From positions 52,793 through 73,149 of the forward strand of contig NWUY0300012084.1 of assembly GCA_004151065.3 (NCBI GenBank): 20,357 nt of DNA, written 5' to 3'. Made by a program: the position numbers and the translations under genes. The DNA is from Larix sibirica. Its lineage: Eukaryota; Streptophyta; Pinopsida; Pinales; Pinaceae. Below, piece by piece: positions 1-9,092 of the stretch. Every line of letters starts with the position of its first letter. Positions within the stretch are counted from its first letter, which is position 1. The notes under the pieces are model-generated. The model saw only the letters and a program-made list of their open reading frames with translations. It had not been told where the DNA came from and searched no databases.

Positions 1-195
1 TTATGTGGTTTTCTCCCTTTTGGGTTTCCACGTAAAAACCTTGTGTTTTGTGTTTTGCACATATGTGGATGAATGTTATCATTTATGGTTAGCACATAAT
101 ATAAATATTGTTTAAGTTTGAGAAGAAGTGAAATTTTTTTCATAATTGTGCTTATATTTATTCACCCCCCTCTCAGTATTAATAAGATTCCAACA
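1..195 (+). mobile_element. 3' part of a Ty1/copia-type LTR
   Basis: The first bases carry the block typical of the R/U5 region of plant copia LTRs: a run reading ttttctcccttttgggtttc followed by cacgtaaaaacc. Further on there is a C-run, ttcacccccctctcag, and the stretch ends in ttccaaca at 195, the expected CA terminus. The 5' part of the LTR lies outside the window. No tRNA-Met type primer-binding site (tggtatcagagc) follows and no copia gag appears downstream, so this is a solo LTR or a truncated element rather than the left end of an intact one. The orientation comes from the order of the two motif blocks. LTR identity is fairly secure; the exact border could be off by a few bases. Confidence 0.7.
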
Positions 196-900
196 ATTTT
201 TTGAAGTGAAGAAACCAGTTTAAAACAGAATGCTACTTAATGGCCATAAAAATTAGATAAAAAAAAAATGCTATAGCAAGTAAAAAATGGTTGTAAACGG
301 AACATAAAGGGTTCTACAAATAGAAGTTTGCATAAAAGCAGAGCAGGTTGCAATGGGAAAAGTCTGAACAGGGGGATCAAGAGCCCAAAAATAGATAAAA
401 GTGCAGAAAATAATTGAAGTCGCACATGTCGAAGGTATAGTCGCAACCTGGGATTCGGTAGTCTGGAAAACAGATGCAATAGGTTTGTCGAACTCAGAAA
501 AAGGTTGAGTCATGATTCTCAAAGGAAAGGTTGCGACCTAGGTCATGCTTCTCTTGGCAGAAGTTGCGACCAAGTTCGCACTTCTAGACTAAAACTGCGC
601 AACCTGGCCTGAAATATCCGAGTCTCTCTTTTCGAGCTTCTAGGGGTAACGGTTTCGTGCTCTTCGGGAAAAAATGTGTGACTTGGGTCGCAAAACATGG
701 GCCAACAAGTGCGGCTTGGGCCGAAAAAACAAATTTTTGCAACAGTACCATGTTGGCAGGGGACAAACTAGCAAGTATAGCTTGGTTTCCTATGCCATAG
801 TTGACAAAAGGTGTCAGATGGATATAACAACAAATAAAATGGACTATGCAAACTGAAAAATTAAAATAAAAAAACATGGAAAAACAACTAGCCTAACCAA
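196..900. other. Intergenic DNA with a cluster of TTGCGACC/CGCAACC motifs
   Basis: No gene is recognisable here. Between about 430 and 700 a short GC-rich motif recurs in both orientations in otherwise AT-rich DNA: tcgcaacctg at 441, ttgcgaccta at 531, aagttgcgac at 561, ctgcgcaacctgg near 595, and gggtcgcaaa near 686. Short open frames on both strands (97 codons on the minus strand at 584-877, 60 codons on the plus strand at 674-856) overlap each other, have unremarkable composition, and match no family I know. Low confidence that the cluster means anything functional. Confidence 0.3.
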
Positions 901-1780
901 ACAAAAGATTGATGGAGATCGTCCAAGTTGGAGTCGCCAAAACTTTAGCTAGTTTTTTCACACTAGATGGTAATAAAAATCACCTACTAATACTTATGGA
1001 AGTCTTAGTAAAAGTTTGAATGGGAAATACAAATAAAGTAAAATAACAAAAACTATTGAAGTAAAAACTAGATTTACTATGTGCATGCAAATAGAAATAA
1101 ACTAGGCTAATGCAATAAGTATTCTTTAATCAAAACATTCAACAAGCATTTTTATGAATCAAGAATAATTTATTTTGCATTATGTAAAAGATGGTTTTTT
1201 ACAATAGATGGTTACCTCAGAGTGGAGGAAAATGGGCCCTTGCATTCGTGTGGAAGGCGATGCTCCTTATCTCTGAAGTTATTTGGTTCTCCACCAAATA
1301 CTCACAAGGTGCCAATATCAACTATGGGTGAAACTCAAGCAAGAATGGGTAGCTCAGGGTTTATGAAGGAAATTTGGCAGAGTTTCTGTAGCAAATGGAG
1401 AAATTGTTATGTAAAATGGGGGCCTTCACCATTTATTTATAGAAACATTTTCCTTGGGTTTTTTTCCCATGGTTTTCTGTAGACCTTGGTATTGGCCATT
1501 GGTATTTCGGGTTTTCCCTCTCTTTTTGAGTTTTGAATGTTTTTTCCCCTTTTTAATTTTCTTTTGTATATTTTGGGGGGATTTTATCCCTATTTTGGGG
1601 GATTTTCTTCGTTTTTTGAGGGAATATGTTTAATTTCCCTATTTTTGGAGAGGGAACTAATAATTATGGGCCAATTTGGTTTCAAAATTTAGTATTTTGG
1701 GTTGGTGACGGTAAAATATTGGGGAAATGGATAATTGGATGATGTAGCTAGGGAATTAGCATGGTGTGCAATTTTTGGGT
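901..1780. other. Unassigned AT-rich segment bordering the gypsy relic
   Basis: No protein family is recognisable. A ggagtcgcc string lies near 931; such strings occur in the untranslated parts of some plant LTR elements, so the segment may be LTR or leader DNA of a second element. At 1569-1611 a G-rich 21-22 bp unit, tattttgggg plus ggattttatccc or gattttcttcg, is present twice in tandem. The segment ends abruptly where the protease relic begins, at a gtgttaaca string (about 1779-1787). That could be the terminus of an inserted element, but no matching left border or target duplication was found. Confidence 0.3.
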
Positions 1781-3096
1781 GTTAACAATAGCCCCAAGGT
1801 CTACCAAGACATGAGGCAGATGAATGCCTTCGATATGAACATCCACTATCGAGTGGATGGGATCTTTATACTTAGGGGTTAAGGATTTTCCAAGCATATA
1901 GAATATCTACCAACTATCCAATGACATGTATGGTGGACGGGTCTTTAGGTTTCCTAGCAGTTTTTCTAACACAAAGTTCTCTTACTATTTTAGCATAGAT
2001 TGGAATGTCCCTAATTTCTTGGAATAAAGGAATTTTGAAAAACACATTCCTCAGTTATCCTAACAGATCAAACTTAAGTTCGAGTGAGGGTATTTCTAAT
2101 CCCAACCTTTTAGGATAAGGAGGGGATTGGGAAATTATAGGATGATTTGAGATTTGATGTGTAGGAAACTATGGATGCTCTGAAGGATGTTATTCAAATT
2201 GATTTATTTCTAGTTTTTGTACCTCCTCCCCTTCATATTCTATGCTGGTTGGAGAATTCCCTTCATCCAACACCCTTCCAGATCTCAAATTTATTTCTCG
2301 AAATTCCATCGGAGAGAGATAGTAGGTGGGAAATCTTTGAGTGTCAGTAGCATAATATGGATGAGATTTCTTATTATTGTTAGGATTTGGAGTGGGTTTT
2401 GCAATAATTTGAGGTTGTGGGGTGTTGTTTGAGGGGGGGTTGTAATTGCATCAGTTGAGGTGGTTGCACATAATTTTATGAGCTACGTGATGATGATCCT
2501 CTCCATACTTGTGACCAAGGATTGGTTTGTTTAATTTGTGATGGCCATTGTTCCCAAGGTGGATGGGGATATCACTAGGAAGGATACTACATCTGGTGAG
2601 AGCTCAAAAATTATGGAAACTGCTCATTAGACCAATAAGTATTTAAAAAGTAAATAGGGTCTTGTGTCATATATGTAGGCCTAGGTTGCATGGCCTTCTT
2701 GGAGTTACAAAGTAGACTTGTTTGGATTCAGTCTTCTCTCCTTCATATACTACTTTTAAACTGGGGAAATATGGGAACTTGTTGGTTGCATGATATTGTT
2801 TGCGTATTCCATAGATTTCGACACTATTGAGAGGACACTCCTTCAAAGGGTGTTTTTGTTAATATTTAGGATAGAAAATGGGCATGGTATTTTCCATCTC
2901 TATATACTTTTTATTGGTCTTAATTATGTCATTCTAATATGCTAATGAACTTAAAATATCAATTTTAAAAATTTTCAACAAATTTCCTATCTCAGCTCAT
3001 GTGATTCCTCCAGTGGTTGATCTTCCAGCTTTTGGCAATTCCTCTCAAATAATTTTCCCAGTTTTGGTTGTCCCTCTTGAATATCTCTTTCAAATC
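1781..3096 (-). pseudogene. Ty3/gypsy gag C-terminus, zinc knuckle and partial protease relic
   Basis: Reading the minus strand down from the gag core gives a linker matching the usual order in plant Ty3/gypsy polyproteins. A GNLL-type helix (around 2985) is followed by a zinc-knuckle position (2776-2815), a proline/glutamine-rich linker, then NLRSGRVL (about 2290), PIYAKIVRELC (near 1995) and the protease motif VDLGAIVN at 1781-1804. The knuckle has decayed: the three cysteine positions now read Tyr, Arg and Phe, and only the His remains. Several in-frame stops and frame changes interrupt the reading. DLGA in place of the retroviral DSG is normal for Athila-like plant elements. Homology stops immediately after the active site; most of the protease and all of RT, RNase H and integrase are missing, so the copy is truncated. 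Function is certainly lost. Confidence 0.75.
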
Positions 3097-4019
3097 TCAA
3101 ATATTATCAAAATTAGTTTTGGAGATGTCACCCCCCCCCATCAAATTCAAAATATCAACATATTCATCCTTTAATCCTCTAATTAACATTGTCTTTTTTG
3201 TTTCCTTGTCTAAATCACTATGCCTAGATCTTTGCAAATTGTAAAGAAACATCTTGACATAGTCCTCTAGAGTTTCATTTTCATGTTGTGACATCATGAA
3301 TATCTCTTATTAAATATATTTAGCACTTCAATAGTACTGGTACTTTTGGAGGAAATCTTGCCTCATTTCTTCCCATGTATGAATGGTCTAGCCCCCAAGT
3401 CCCATGAACCATCTTAGTGTTGCATTCTTCAATGTGGAAAGAAATAACTTCAATTTTTTTCGTCAGAAAAATATTCATAACTATGACATAAGACATCGAA
3501 TTCAAAAAGAACAATTTCAAGATCCTCAGAAGCCAAACAATGGAAAGTGGGAAAAACTGAGAGAGGGATATTCTTTATCGGTGCTTCACCTCTAACATTT
3601 CCAATGGGGAATTCAAATGTGGTAGTGGATCTCATAAATTCATCATTATTTTCCATGGTGTCTTTTGAACTTTATGAAACTTCCCAAAAGTGAGAGTCTT
3701 CACATACTCTTGATTCATGTAAAGGGTCTTCTAGATCTTGGATAGGATTATGTCTAGTTTTGAACTCCAAACAAGTATGCCCAATATGAACAATAATTAG
3801 ATCATTTATTGCTACCTCTATGATGGGAGGTCCTTCAAATTGAACTGATGTAGATGTTGACGATTATGCAAAGTCACTTAAAGACTCAAATGAAGGGGTT
3901 TCCTACTCTTGATTGTTTAACCTTCCTCTTCCTAGTCTACCTCTACCTCATATTCCTGTAGAATTGTTAGTAGTGGAGGTGCCTCTACCTACAATACGTA
4001 AGTTTCTTCCAAGATTCAT
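3097..4019 (-). pseudogene. Ty3/gypsy retrotransposon gag (capsid) relic
   Basis: This would be the nucleocapsid/capsid protein of an LTR retrotransposon (Retrotrans_gag family). A possible start at 4019 (MNLGRNLRIVGRGTS) opens a Gly/Arg-rich N-terminus; one stop within it fits a CGA-to-TGA change inside a GRGR run. The same frame continues to 3450 and contains FHCLASEDLEIVLFEFDVLC, the hallmark of plant gypsy gag. After one frameshift near 3450 come WFMGLGG, IHTWEEMRQDFLQKYQYY and, in 3297-3097, SQHENETLEDYVKMFLYNLQ, with LIRGLKDEYVDILNLMG further on. These are in the canonical gag order. At least four stops lie between 3420 and 3297. The PBS and 5' LTR expected above 4019 were not found. 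Identity is secure; the start is a guess. Confidence 0.85.
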
Positions 4020-4239
4020 GCATTCTACATGCCTTGGAGATAGTGGTGTGGAACTCACCTCCTGTCCTACCGCACCCTTTTACCTTGTACTTCAAATCAC
4101 ATTAAGAATGCAATCAAAGAAAGAAAATACTATTAAAATCAATATTAAATCATGTTATTGCACCCTTGACAACTTCCCTGGAAATGATTCCAAAAATACG
4201 GTTCGATCTTTTGTATTGAAATGTCAATTTTCTTAATAA

Positions 4240-5010
4240 TCTAACACAAATTTCCTTCTTTTTGTTTTTCTAATGCATATAAGCATCGTACAAAACTTGT
4301 TCAATAGAATTTACAACAATGTATTCAATAGATGATCTCATGGAGAAAAATGTAGAATTACATAGCCTTCATACATCAAAGTTTGTATTGAATTTATAGG
4401 AATTGCATGTTACTATCATATCGTGGTCTTCATAACATATTAGGGTTCCCAAAAAAATATCTCTTCTTGAGTAGAAAATATTTCACAATGCATCATGTAA
4501 AACATCTAACAAACAATAGATTGTTTGTACAAACATATCAAAATGGGTAGTGCAATCACACTCAACAACTTTTACAGCTTAAATATACTCTCTATATGCA
4601 ATAGATATAAAATCATGCCTACATATGTCATGTTCATTAAATGAGAGAAAAATTCCAAACTACCATAGAGAAACCACCACCATACAAAAAGAATTAACAC
4701 ACCATGTCATTCACTCAAGAGACAATCTACTCCCACCTATAATCTGTAAAAATGATCTCTTCCCCAACCTAGTTTCAAGTTTCACTGAATGTCAAAGTTT
4801 AATTCCCAAAACCATTCATCATTTACTCTTGAAGATGAATTTTAATCTCATAAACCAATTTAGAAATTGAAACACATGAGGAATTTACCAACTACTGAGT
4901 AGAATAAAAGACACACTATAAAAATCAAACTCATTATTTTTGGAAAAATGCCCCAAGAAAAAACATAGTAAGGGGAAAACTTATCTCAACCCCTGAAGAC
5001 AACAAATTTT
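4240..5010. other. AT-rich DNA without recognisable gene
   Basis: This lies where the leader and 5' LTR of the minus-strand gypsy relic should be, but I find no convincing primer-binding site or TG...CA terminus. Open frames such as 81 codons at 4625-4870 on the plus strand have unremarkable composition and match nothing I recognise. It may be decayed leader or LTR DNA, or unrelated intergenic sequence. Confidence 0.3.
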
Positions 5011-5305
5011 CCTCGAAAATAGTTTGAAACTACCTTGAATGGTGTTCACACAACTACCTCGAAATTTGCACTCAACCTCTAACAGGGATTATTTCTCACA
5101 GTACTGATTTCAGCCTCAAAATTCATGCACAATATAGTCTTCATCCTTCTTGATTTTTGTACCAACTGCAAAGTTATAAAAACTTCCTCAAAATTCATGC
5201 TATATCAACCTAAAAAATCACGCCCTTTGCTACAGTAAATGTTATATGGACTATAGTTGTATGGACTCATTTATTATTGTATGGAACTCCTCAATTTTTG
5301 TTCGA
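5011..5305. repeat. Degenerate repeats of a CCTCAAAATTCATGC-like motif
   Basis: Related strings occur at 5011 (cctcgaaaat), 5057 (cctcgaaatttgca), 5114 (cctcaaaattcatgca), 5186 (cctcaaaattcatgct) and about 5288 (cctcaatttttgttcg). Spacing is irregular, roughly 46, 57, 72 and 100 bp, so this is an old decayed minisatellite or a repeat-rich LTR segment rather than a clean array. Confidence 0.35.
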
Positions 5306-5413
5306 GTGATCTAGGAAAACGTTTTGTTGTTCTTCTTCTCGAAGTCCGTGCCATTCACCTAGAAAATTGTGCATCTTCCCTACTATTCTATTTTCATTGA
5401 GATTCATGCCTAT

Positions 5414-5450
5414 GTCTCTCTCTCTTATAAACTCAACCTCCTCCTCTCCA
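5414..5450 (+). promoter_or_regulatory. Possible plant core promoter (Y-patch and TATA box)
   Basis: A pyrimidine run (tctctctctctt) directly precedes TATAAA at 5426-5431 and is followed by a second pyrimidine-rich patch, ctcctcctctcc. This arrangement is seen in plant core promoters and LTR promoters. No reading frame of any quality follows on the plus strand, so it is either a relic promoter, for example inside a decayed LTR, or chance. Confidence 0.3.
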
Positions 5451-5559
5451 AAAATCCCGAAGAATCAAATGGATGTGCCTCTTGCTTGACCCAAGCCTTT
5501 TTGTTTTCTTAATGAGGGTAACTGAAGGGTCACCAGATCCAAGGGCCCAAATTGAATCT

Positions 5560-6786
5560 TGAAATGTCAAATCAATGGATGGGAGAAAATCACGTTTTCT
5601 CACCATAAAAATAAATTTCGCTCACTTTCTCATTAAATAATCAAAAGTCGTTTTAAAACTAATAAAGTGAACTTAATTTCATATCACATGAAATTAATGA
5701 AAGGGTCATGTCACTTTTCCCCATTAAATGACTTAGGCAGAAAGTCACTAGGGGAACACCTCCAAGGTACAAAAATCAATACAATAATCATATATTTACA
5801 TAGGATTAGCAATGCTAAAAAAATACCTTTAATACCCCTCTCATTAGAGATTCATGATCATATTGACTATAATACCATCTTAAGAAATGGGAAAGTAGAC
5901 ATGGTTTCCACAAACCCAAATTGCATTGAGTAATATATTTAATAATGTAATAATACACATATATACACATGAATATTTTTGTTGAGTAGACACCCTATAT
6001 TTCCATGGTAACAACTAGTTAAGAGATAATCTCAACCACGCACTAACTTAAGATATAAACTAGTTGGAGAGGATCTCCCATGTACAACTAGAGATAACAA
6101 CCTCCTAATATTAGAAGGAAACTACTCATATAGAGACAAACTTGACATCATAATAAACAATGAAATAATAAACCATAACCTTCTCTTATTTTATTGAAGG
6201 TTTGCAACTCATGGGATTTGATCCTCCTTGACGCTTAATAGATCCAAGCTTAATATGGATCTAAGCTAGTCGTAGTTGTGAGAAAATGCAAAAAAATCTA
6301 TATTCATAAGAAAATTTATATAAAACAAAGAATTATACCATTCAAATTTACTAAGTATCATTGGTAATCTAGAGAGTAATATCAAGCATGTCATTCAAAA
6401 GTTACATGAGGAATAAGGGCAATAGTAATAGAGTAGCAATGTTCAATGATGTAGAAGGTTAATAGTAAGAAAGTAATATGATGCATATAATAAAAACATA
6501 TAGATTACATAGTGATAAATATATATTTGTATTCTTCAACTATTCTCATATCATACCTGCTAGCTTTTCCATATTTTCATATTGAACATATGAGAAACAA
6601 GGCTGGAATCAAATACCAATCTTCATCTTTTCTTTTTTAAACGCCTTCTAGATTTCCCATCTTTTCATATTGATCATATTAAAAATGAGGATGAATTTGA
6701 ATACCATTCAAACATTTAACTCAATTTATTGCAATAAAGGTCATACTCTACCTCTCTTCCTTTGCAATATTAATAGTTTATTTCTT
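5560..6786. other. Non-coding AT-rich stretch with short degenerate repeats
   Basis: No gene seen. Three imperfect copies of aactagtt(a/g)gagat... start near 6011, 6059 and 6087. A roughly 65-bp block is imperfectly duplicated: 6560-6625 and 6648-6715 share ttttcatattga(a/t)catat and then a (g)gaatcaaatacca or tgaataccattc-like tail. A similar weak duplication involves ctcactttctcattaaat (about 5622) and gtcacttttccccattaaat (about 5710). These look like slippage or old local duplications. Confidence 0.35.
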
Positions 6787-7026
6787 CAACCTCATATATT
6801 TCTCATAATTCTATTTACATTTTACATTACATTTACATTCTAGTGCATTCTCTTCGTTTTAATGCACTTTATCTATCAGTGTATTTTATATATATATAAT
6901 GGTTTCAATATGAAAATACCAACAAAGGAATCACACCCAATCAAACAAAGTGGTTGTCTTCATATTATAACTGAGAACTTATTTTGAAACATTATAATAT
7001 GTATTTTAAATTATTTTTTAAAGTCA
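6787..7026 (+). repeat. Direct repeat copy 1 (about 240 bp)
   Basis: This block is present again at 7623-7890 in the same orientation. Shared strings include caacctcatat, taccaacaaaggaatca, aaacaaagtggttgt and ttcatattataact, in the same order, ending in aaagtca after an A/T-rich run. The termini are not TG...CA and no target duplication is evident, so a dispersed or segmental duplication is more likely than a pair of LTRs. Confidence 0.7.
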
Positions 7027-7622
7027 TTTCACTAGATAATGTGCACTATCTTGGCATTGAAATCAATATACCAAATCAATTTTTTTTATATAATTCGTCA
7101 TTATTTATTTAATTAATGCATTGAATAATTTCATTGTATCATTATTGAAACCAATGCACCCTATTATTTTGAGTTATATCATTGTTTAAATAAAAGCAAC
7201 TACTTGATTTCTCTTAGGTATATCTCACATAACATATAGTGTATTAGTGTTAAAAGCAATGGACTATATTGTCACTGAAACCAATTCATTGGAACAATTT
7301 ATTCTTTATTTATAAAAAGTTCATTATTAAACTTTGTTGATATTTATTAATCCATAATTTCTTGCAAATAGAAGTACCATTAACCAAAAAAAATGTATTT
7401 CCTTTGGTTTCTTTGATTAATTTGCCATCATTCCTTTATCGGCATTCTTAATAAAGGAGTGCAAATCCTATGCAATGGAAGAATGCCTCTAAGAAAAAAT
7501 GATGATTTATTTCTTTATTGTTTATCCATTTTGATTGTCTGTTTCAATCCACCAAAACAAAATAACTCTCATTGTAATTTCTAATATTTCAAAGTTTAAT
7601 AATTACACTGGTTTTAATATAT
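7027..7622. other. Spacer between direct repeats, with weak internal repeats
   Basis: This is AT-rich, with no coding signal. Three loose copies of a tattg(t)ca(t/c)tgaaaccaat-like string occur near 7053, 7142 and 7268, each followed by T-rich DNA, suggesting an old decayed tandem repeat of about 100 bp. Confidence 0.3.
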
Positions 7623-7890
7623 CAACCTCATATGTTTCTCATTATTCTATTTATATATCAATTTCATATGTTTTTCATTATTCTATTTACATTCTACTAC
7701 ATGCTCTTCATTTTAATTCACTTTATATATCAATGCATTATAATAAAAAAACATGATGAATATAATGGTTTTAATATAAAAATACCAACAAAGGAATCAA
7801 ATCCCACTAAACAAAGTGGTTGTATTCATATTATAACTAAGAATCTCTTTTGCAACATCATAAAATGTATTTAAAAAAAAAAAAAAGTCA
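7623..7890 (+). repeat. Direct repeat copy 2 (about 268 bp), with internal duplication
   Basis: This is the second copy of the 6787-7026 block. It is longer mainly because a 36-bp piece is repeated inside it: the unit starting at 7623 (caacctcatatgtttctcat) recurs at 7659 (caatttcatatgtttttcat), each followed by tattctattta. The A-run near the right end is also longer here. Open frames across this copy are simply AT-rich repeats without protein character. Confidence 0.7.
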
Positions 7891-8957
7891 CCTCTCAAGG
7901 TTTGATAATTGCAATTTACAATGGAGTAATCGTAATTTCCAAAGGTGTCTATATTTCAAAATTTGTCAATTACAATTCCCAATGCAAAGTTAAGTGGATA
8001 GAATATAATTTTAGACACTTAACATAACATACTAATTTATACCTAGGTAGATTGTTTATTTGAATTATGATTTATAAGATGTGGTTTTAAGTAAATTAAA
8101 AAAAAACAATGGTGTAATTATTCACTTTTATATAGTTCGGTATCATGTTTTATATTTTTTCTGTTATCATTAGTGATGTGTTTATTTGTAGAAACATATT
8201 TTTATCTATATCTCTTATCTTTATTCATTGAGTGAAAACATAATGATCCTCACTAATGTATAGTTATTTGTAATTTATATTCACATATCAAATCAATAGC
8301 TGGTTACAAATTCATGAAAGTATAGGGTTTACACAAGAGGGATTGCATTCTATTAGGTCAAAAAATATGCTTTCTATGGTTATTAAACTAGACCTATTTA
8401 AATATTTTGATAGGACTTGCCAGATTTATTAAGACATCTCTTGATTCACATTGGATTCAAGCTAGGGATGGTTAACTAGATAATGGGTTGTGTCACCTCA
8501 ATTTCATTTGTAGTCTGCTGTAGGAAAAACTATCCTAGTAACTAGGTTAGGGATACTAACATATCAAGGGAATGTTTATACTCTTAATTGATACTTAATC
8601 AATCAACTTTGAATTCAATGAGAGATAAAATGGACTTACCCAAATCCTAGTGTTGAATACTTGACAAGTGGTTGTTGCTCCAAGTTTCGTCCTCTGCTCA
8701 AATTAGAACTCTCTTGTGCCTGCACTCAACCCAACCAACAACCTTTCTCAAATAACTTTTGACTATTAAATGAAATAAAAAAAGTTTCTATGGAACTCGT
8801 GATTAATTATTAAATCGATTTGTGCAAGTTATAATCAATTTATTCCCAAAACATATCATGTAAATAAGCAAATAATCGACATGAATATTTAGAGAAGGGA
8901 ATTAAGATGCGTGACATTATATTTAGACAAAGAGACAACTACAAAGTGAAATATCAC
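7891..8957. other. AT-rich intergenic DNA, nothing recognised
   Basis: No reading frame, RNA gene, LTR border or clear tandem repeat could be supported in this stretch on either strand. Confidence 0.3.
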
Positions 8958-9092
8958 CTGAGTATTTAGCGCAATTCCTTCGTCACCAGCATGGATTCCC
9001 CTTGCCATGGCCACTAATATATATTCATCTGCTCTCTTTCTCGGTATAGGATTAAAAAGGATGGATTGAATATAATCATTATCCCCACTCAC
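8958..9092 (-). pseudogene. Orphan exon-like coding fragment, unknown protein
   Basis: On the minus strand an open block reads, in part, NPIPRKRADEYILVAMARG followed by IHAGDEGIALNTQ. It has the mixed composition of real coding sequence and stands out from the AT-rich frames around it. It ends at CAG|GTGATA, a plausible 5' splice donor after position 8958, and downstream in the same frame the reading becomes hydrophobic and random. Upstream a TGA directly precedes the block, so there is no start of its own. I do not recognise the family. It may be an exon carried off by a transposon or left over from a decayed gene; neighbouring exons were not found. Confidence 0.4.

Noticed and set aside
584-877. 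97-codon minus-strand frame
   Set aside because: It overlaps a plus-strand frame, has no motifs and crosses the GC-rich motif cluster; no support as a gene.
7535-7874. Overlapping plus-strand frames of 73 and 80 codons
   Set aside because: They lie wholly within the AT-rich direct repeat and its internal duplication; the residues are Ile/Tyr/Phe/Ser-rich artefacts of composition.
6787-7890. Direct repeats as LTRs of an intact retroelement
   Set aside because: There are no TG...CA ends, primer-binding site, polypurine tract or target duplication.
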